Below, piece by piece: positions 59,839-64,000 of a stretch of DNA of 64,000 nt (position 1 is the stretch's first letter; each line of letters starts with the position of its first letter). The translations under genes and the position numbers were made by a program. Source of the stretch: Streptomyces sp. NBC_01197. GTDB lineage: Bacteria; Actinomycetota; Actinomycetes; Streptomycetales; Streptomycetaceae. The stretch is from NCBI RefSeq assembly GCF_036010505.1, contig NZ_CP108569.1:930001-994000 (forward strand), given 5' to 3'. Below the pieces are notes generated by a model that was not told the DNA's origin, searched no databases, and saw only the letters and a program-made list of their open reading frames with translations.

Positions 59839-61920
59839 TCAGGCCGTGGCGTCGGGCCCGGCGCCCTCCGGCACATGGACCGCTGCCCCGAGGGGGACCT
59901 GGGGACCCTGGCACTCGGTCAGCCAGCGCCGCAGGACGCCGTGCACCTGCTCGGCGCCGACCAGCTGCTGTCCCTCGTCCACCGGCGCCGAGAGATCGAG
60001 TGGCGCCAGCAGGAAGGGCGCCGACTGCTCGCCGCCGAGGCCGCCGTGCGAGCCGATCTGCCCCTCGAAGGCGTGCACGGCACCGGTCTGCGGGTCGTAC
60101 ATCGAATTGACCATGACATCGGCGACATGCGGGAACCCGTCGGTCCTGCGTACGGCGTCGGCCGCACCCGGCCCGAAGCCCGCGAGCGGCCCCTCGCCGT
60201 CGGCCAGCAGGGCGACGGGCACTTCGGCGCCGCCCCGCCCGAGCACCACCGAGCCGTGGTCCTCGCTCGCCAGGAGCAGGAAACCGATGCCCGGGTGGTT
60301 GGCCAGGGTGGGCAGCAGCGCCGGGTGGCGGCGGTCCAGCTGCTCGCGCGTCATACGGCCGGGCGCGCCGGGGAAGGAGATCAGCCCGAGGTTCCCGGAG
60401 GCCAGCACGACCGGCTCCGAGCCGGGGTCCGGCGGGGTCTCGTCGCCGGCCGGCACCGGCCGGCGCAGCACCACGCGGACCGCGGCCCGCGCCTCCGAGC
60501 CGCTCCTCGTACGCTGCGCCCGGCGCGGGACCGGCAGCCCGCAGCCCGCCCGCACCAGGTCCTTGAGCGTCAGCCCGTACGCGCCCTCGAAGGTCTGCCC
60601 CGGGCTCTGCCCGTGGTCGGAGAGGAGCACGATGCGGTATGGGCGCGGTGCGTGGTCCTCCGCCTTCGCGATCAGCGCCAGCGAACGGTCGAGCCGCGCG
60701 AGCACCTTCGCCGCATCCCTGCTGTGCGGCCCGCTGTGGTGCGCCACCTCGTCGTACGCCACCAGGTCGGCGTAGACCGCGGTCCGCCCGGCGAACATGT
60801 CACCTATCACCGCGGACACCACCACGTCCCGCTCCACCACGGTCGCGAAGGCCCTGATGAACGGGTAGAGGCCACCGCGCTTGATCCGCGGCTCCTCCTT
60901 CCGGGCGCGGGCCCGCGTCGACTCACCGATCTCGCGGCCGACCTCGGCGAAGAACGAGAGTGCGGTACGGACGGCGTTGGCCGGGTCGGAGAAGTACGCG
61001 AAGTATCCGGCCCGGGACCGGTGGTCGCGGTCCCGCCGTGCGGCGACCGAGAGGACCAGGGCCAGTTCGTCGGCGCCGCCGCTGAAGAGATTGCCGCGGC
61101 TGGCGCCGTCCAGGCTGAGCAGCCCGCCGTCGCCGGTGCGCGCGACCGCCCGGCGCTGGAGCTCCGCAGCGCTGGCCGGCCGGTTGCAGACCATCACATC
61201 GCCGGTCTCCTTCTCGTACCAGCGGAAGGCGGGGATGTCGTGGTTGGAGCCGTGCAGGATGCCCAGCTGGCTGGCGCCGGTCTGGCTGGACCAGTCGGTG
61301 CGCCAGGCGTGGAGCCGGTGGGTGGAGCCGATCCATCCGGCGACGGTGGGCATCAGTCCGTCGTGGACGGCGCGCAGCAGCGCCGCGTGGCCGACCCCGT
61401 CGAGCTGGAGGAAGACCGTGCCGTGCGGTCCGCCCCGCCCGGTGTCCTCGCCCCGTCTGCGCCGTCTGCGGGAGGCGAGCCGCGAGAGCCTGCGGCGGTA
61501 CGCCTCGTCGTCGCGCACCGCGAGAGCGGTGGAGGTGGCGGAGGCGACGGCGGACATCACGGCGGCGACCACGACGGCGGTCTCGGGGTTGGACGCTCCC
61601 CTGCCGTTCGGGATCAGGTCCAGGGCGACAAGGAGGAGCGAGCCGTTGAGGAAGAAGACCAGCAGGCCGAGGACGAGGGCCGGGACCAGCAGCAGCGCGC
61701 GCACCACCATGGGCCACACCAGCGCGCTGAGCAGGCCGAAGGCCGCGGCGCCCCACCCGGCGGTGATGGCCACCGTGGTGGCGCTGTCGCCGTTGGCGGA
61801 CTCCAGCCGGAAGTCCGGCAGGATCCCGGCGAGCGCCAGCATGGTCAGTGTGGACACGGCCCACACCACGATCACCCGGAACAGAGCGCTGCCCGCCCTG
61901 CGCCATCGCCCTGCGGCCAC
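59839..61920 (-). CDS. Membrane-anchored phosphodiesterase (holin-like N-terminus plus alkaline-phosphatase-type domain)
   Basis: A 693-residue fusion. Residues ~1-140 hold about four transmembrane helices resembling the mycobacterial phage-holin superfamily, followed by a very basic stretch (RRLSRLASRRRRRRGED). The rest is a type I phosphodiesterase/nucleotide pyrophosphatase domain: FLQLDGVGHAALLRAV, DWSSQTGASQLGILHG (Thr-type nucleophile region), YADLVAYDEVAHHSGPHS and VLLSDHGQSPG. It likely hydrolyses phosphodiester bonds at the membrane. The GTG at 61920 follows GGGAGAGG. Confidence 0.85.
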   Translation of the reverse strand: MAAGRWRRAGSALFRVIVVWAVSTLTMLALAGILPDFRLESANGDSATTVAITAGWGAAAFGLLSALVWPMVVRALLLVPALVLGLLVFFLNGSLLLVALDLIPNGRGASNPETAVVVAAVMSAVASATSTALAVRDDEAYRRRLSRLASRRRRRRGEDTGRGGPHGTVFLQLDGVGHAALLRAVHDGLMPTVAGWIGSTHRLHAWRTDWSSQTGASQLGILHGSNHDIPAFRWYEKETGDVMVCNRPASAAELQRRAVARTGDGGLLSLDGASRGNLFSGGADELALVLSVAARRDRDHRSRAGYFAYFSDPANAVRTALSFFAEVGREIGESTRARARKEEPRIKRGGLYPFIRAFATVVERDVVVSAVIGDMFAGRTAVYADLVAYDEVAHHSGPHSRDAAKVLARLDRSLALIAKAEDHAPRPYRIVLLSDHGQSPGQTFEGAYGLTLKDLVRAGCGLPVPRRAQRTRSGSEARAAVRVVLRRPVPAGDETPPDPGSEPVVLASGNLGLISFPGAPGRMTREQLDRRHPALLPTLANHPGIGFLLLASEDHGSVVLGRGGAEVPVALLADGEGPLAGFGPGAADAVRRTDGFPHVADVMVNSMYDPQTGAVHAFEGQIGSHGGLGGEQSAPFLLAPLDLSAPVDEGQQLVGAEQVHGVLRRWLTECQGPQVPLGAAVHVPEGAGPDATA

Positions 61921-62111
61921 GCCTCTCCCACCTCACGTCCTGCGGGGCCCCGGGTGGGCCCGTCGGTCAGCTTTTCACAGGATCTGACGGTGGCCCGGCG
62001 ACGGTCACGGCCGCCGGGCGGCAGGAGCGGGGGCCGGAGCCACCACCGTGACGTGCGTCACAGCGGGGACGACGGCGGCCAAACCAGGGCCGAAACGTCA
62101 GGCCTGTGAAG

Positions 62112-62216
62112 TCAGGGCGGTGACGAGTAGCCGCAGGAGTGGCAGATCTTCCAGCCGTCCTGCGTGACGGCGAGGACACCTCCGCAGCGCGGACACTGCA
62201 CCGAGTACAGGGTCAC
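62112..62216 (-). CDS. 34-residue zinc-ribbon microprotein
   Basis: A very small gene with MTLYSVQCPRCGGVLAV and KICHSCGYSS, giving two CxxC knuckles. A strong ribosome site (GGGAGGAGG) lies 5 bases before the GTG at 62216, and third positions are G/C-rich. The four cysteines and correct spacing argue for a real metal-binding peptide. Its function is unknown. Confidence 0.65.
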   Translation of the reverse strand: MTLYSVQCPRCGGVLAVTQDGWKICHSCGYSSPP

Positions 62217-62373
62217 GGAGCCTCCTCCCGTTTCGCCTGATCGCTACCCACCGTGGGCCGGGACAGACGTGACACGTTGTCCCGGGAGCGGGGCGCATAG
62301 AGTCGCGTGGAACCGGACGCGATCCGATACGAACCGACGCGTACCGACGTGACCAGAGGTGAGGAGGCGGCAG

Positions 62374-63144
62374 GTGCCGGTCGATGTGACCTGGTGGGGA
62401 CATGCCACGTGTACGGTCGAGGACTCCGGGGTCCGGGTGCTGACCGACCCGCTGTTCACGCACCGGCTGGCCCATCTCCGCCGCCGCCGCGGCGCGGTGC
62501 CGCCGCCCAGAGCCGCCGCCGCCCGGGCCGTGCTCATCTCGCATCTGCACGCCGACCATCTGCATCTGCCGTCGCTGGCCCGCCTCACGCCGGGCACCAC
62601 GCTGATCGTGCCGCGCGGCGCGGTCCGCGCCGTGCCGGGGCTGCGGCGGCTCGGCCTGGACATCACCGAGGTCCGGGCGGGCGACGAGGTGCGGGTCGCC
62701 GATCTGGTCGTCCGCGCGGTGCCCGCGCGCCACGACGGCCGCCGGATGCCCTTCGGCCCGCAGCGCGCGCCCGCGCTCGGCTTCGTCGTCAGCGGTGAGG
62801 CGCGGACCTACTTCGCCGGGGACACCGGCCTGTTCGACGCGATGGCCGAGTCCGTGGGCGACATCGACGTGGCGCTGCTTCCGGTGGGCGGCTGGGGTCC
62901 CTTCCTCGGACAGGAACATCTGGACGCCCGGCGGGCCGCCGAGGCGCTGGCAGTCCTGCGGCCGCGCTCCGCCGTGCCGGTGCACTACGGCACGTACTGG
63001 CCGGTCGGGATGGACGGTGTGCGCCCGCATGAATTCCACACGCCGGGCGACGAGTTCGTACGGCAGGCGGCGCTGCTGGCGCCCGAGGTCTCCGTGTACC
63101 GGCTCAGCCACGGTGAACTGGTGCGGCCGGAGGTGGCCGGGTGA
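62374..63144 (+). CDS. Metallo-beta-lactamase-fold hydrolase (UlaG-like)
   Basis: A 256-residue metallo-hydrolase. After VTWWGHATCTVEDSGVRVLTDP comes the metal motif SHLHADHLHL, then YFAGDTGLFDAM and VPVHYGTYWP. The overall pattern fits the UlaG-like/MBL group; the substrate is unknown. The GTG at 62374 has GGAGG 6 bases upstream. It overlaps the following gene by 4 bp (GTGA). Confidence 0.88.
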   Translation: MPVDVTWWGHATCTVEDSGVRVLTDPLFTHRLAHLRRRRGAVPPPRAAAARAVLISHLHADHLHLPSLARLTPGTTLIVPRGAVRAVPGLRRLGLDITEVRAGDEVRVADLVVRAVPARHDGRRMPFGPQRAPALGFVVSGEARTYFAGDTGLFDAMAESVGDIDVALLPVGGWGPFLGQEHLDARRAAEALAVLRPRSAVPVHYGTYWPVGMDGVRPHEFHTPGDEFVRQAALLAPEVSVYRLSHGELVRPEVAG

Positions 63145-63773
63145 TACCCGCACTGGTGAGCCAGATCCCACCGGAGTCCACTCAGCAGGCCGTCGGTTAT
63201 CCGTCCCTGTTCCTGCTGGTGGCCCTGGGGTCCCTGGTGCCGGTGGTGCCCACAGGCGCGCTGGTGAGTTCCGCGGCCGTGGTCGCCTTCCACCAGACCG
63301 ATCCGCCGGCGCTCCTCTTCGTGTTCGCGGTGGCGTCGTCCGCCGCCTTCATCGGGGACATCGCGCTGTACTGGCTCGGCCGGCGCGGTGTGCACTCCAA
63401 GAACGGCTCGCGCTGGCTGGAGGCGCTGCGCAACCGGGTCCCGCAGGCGCGTCTGGCGAAGGCGCAGGGCCAGCTCGACCAGCACAGCAAGTCGGTGCTC
63501 GTGCTCTCCCGGCTGGTCCCGGCCGGGCGGATCCCGGTGATGCTGGCCTGTCTGCTCGGCGAGATGCCGCTGCGCAGGTTCGCCCGCGGCGACATCCCGG
63601 CCTGTCTCGCCTGGGCCGCCGCCTACCAGCTCATCGGCATACTCGGCGGCTCGCTCTTCGACGAGCCCTGGAAGGGCGTGGTCGTGGCGGTCGTACTCAC
63701 CCTGCTGGTGAGCGGGGCGCCCGCCGCGTGGCGCAGGCTCAGGACGGGCACCGGTTCGCCCGCGCCCCGCTGA
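63141..63773 (+). CDS. DedA/VTT-domain membrane protein
   Basis: A 210-residue membrane protein of the DedA family, related to lipid scramblases/flippases. Hydrophobic segments flank the family features FIGDIALYWLGRRGVHSK, SRLVPAGRIPVMLACLLGEM and FARGDIPACLAWAAAYQLIG. Its GTG overlaps the stop of the hydrolase gene, so they form an operon. Confidence 0.88.
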   Translation: MIPALVSQIPPESTQQAVGYPSLFLLVALGSLVPVVPTGALVSSAAVVAFHQTDPPALLFVFAVASSAAFIGDIALYWLGRRGVHSKNGSRWLEALRNRVPQARLAKAQGQLDQHSKSVLVLSRLVPAGRIPVMLACLLGEMPLRRFARGDIPACLAWAAAYQLIGILGGSLFDEPWKGVVVAVVLTLLVSGAPAAWRRLRTGTGSPAPR

Positions 63774-63954
63774 TCTCTCCCCCAGGGCCCGCCAACTCCC
63801 CTCCTGCCGGGCCCCGTTCGCACTGCCCCACCCCTACCCGTAGTACTTGGGAGTGACGCGGGAGGTTCGCTCCGCAGCGGGACGCCGGCCAGGCAGGCTG
63901 ATCCATAACTTCGGTACCGGAAGTACGAAGCCATCCGGTACGGAAGGACCATCC

Positions 63955-64000
63955 ATGGCGTCCCGCCCGCACAGCATCCGACTGCGCCGCGCCCTGCTCA
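63955..64000 (+). CDS. Start of a gene cut by the right edge
   Basis: ATG at 63955 with GGAAGGA upstream opens MASRPHSIRLRRALL, which continues beyond the window. The basic start followed by Leu/Ala could be a signal peptide or the N-terminus of a membrane sensor; 15 residues do not allow a call. Confidence 0.4.
   Translation, partial: MASRPHSIRLRRALL

Overview
The window looks like the chromosome of a Streptomyces or close relative. GC is very high with almost exclusively G/C third codon positions. GTG and TTG starts are frequent, leucine TTA codons are nearly absent (one noticed, in a phospholipase gene), and typical streptomycete families are present (a conservon operon, an SPW-repeat protein, a TTA-bearing secreted phospholipase C). 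No rRNA, phage, insertion sequence or CRISPR array was seen; the single tRNA found is tRNA-Leu(GAG). Domain calls come from reading motifs, not from database searches.

Layout. 0-4 kb: a TetR regulator (cut by the window edge) faces a DMT-type membrane protein across a four-copy operator array; the DMT gene overlaps an inverted GH36 alpha-galactosidase tail to tail. 4.2-12.8 kb: a class I terpene cyclase converges on a complete conservon, cvnA-B-C-D (sensor-like ATPase, roadblock protein, DUF742 protein, Ras-like GTPase), followed by a CYP157-like P450 that lacks the ExxR motif. Upstream lies an ATPase that resembles LuxR-type LAL regulators but has no DNA-binding domain. 13-25 kb: a DUF2127 protein, a histidine phosphatase, a Tat-exported phospholipase C flanked by gene debris, a large unknown protein, an HD protein, a two-component system, a surface protein with a class F sortase, and an SPW protein.

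25.4-44.8 kb is the most coherent block and reads as an oxalate catabolism island. An OxlT-like carrier imports oxalate. Formyl-CoA:oxalate CoA-transferase makes oxalyl-CoA, a ThDP enzyme decarboxylates it, and formate is oxidised by an NAD-linked molybdenum formate dehydrogenase matured by FdhD. Around this core sit a second succinyl-CoA ligase pair, an NDP-forming acyl-CoA synthetase, a PaaN-like aldehyde dehydrogenase, a FabH-like ketosynthase and a PanE-like reductase that may be an oxalyl-CoA reductase. A GntR/FCD regulator lies in the middle, and an 11-bp word, ACTGTANRCRA (last base relaxed at one site), occurs upstream of its own gene and of the three other promoter regions of the island, which suggests one regulon. 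The formate dehydrogenase is unusually arranged: the Fe4S4 domain that normally begins the catalytic subunit is encoded on a separate downstream gene.

45-64 kb is ordinary chromosome: a MarR-controlled quinone oxidoreductase, a BASS transporter with a LysR regulator, an acyl-CoA ligase, an aldo/keto reductase, a methyltransferase, a pterin dehydratase, an XRE regulator, a succinate-semialdehyde-type dehydrogenase with a MarR regulator, a second larger phospholipase C, a membrane phosphodiesterase, a 34-residue zinc-ribbon protein, a metallo-beta-lactamase-fold hydrolase, a DedA protein and the start of a gene cut by the right edge. Many convergent pairs are closed by long perfect hairpins, and several regulator genes appear to be transcribed without a leader.
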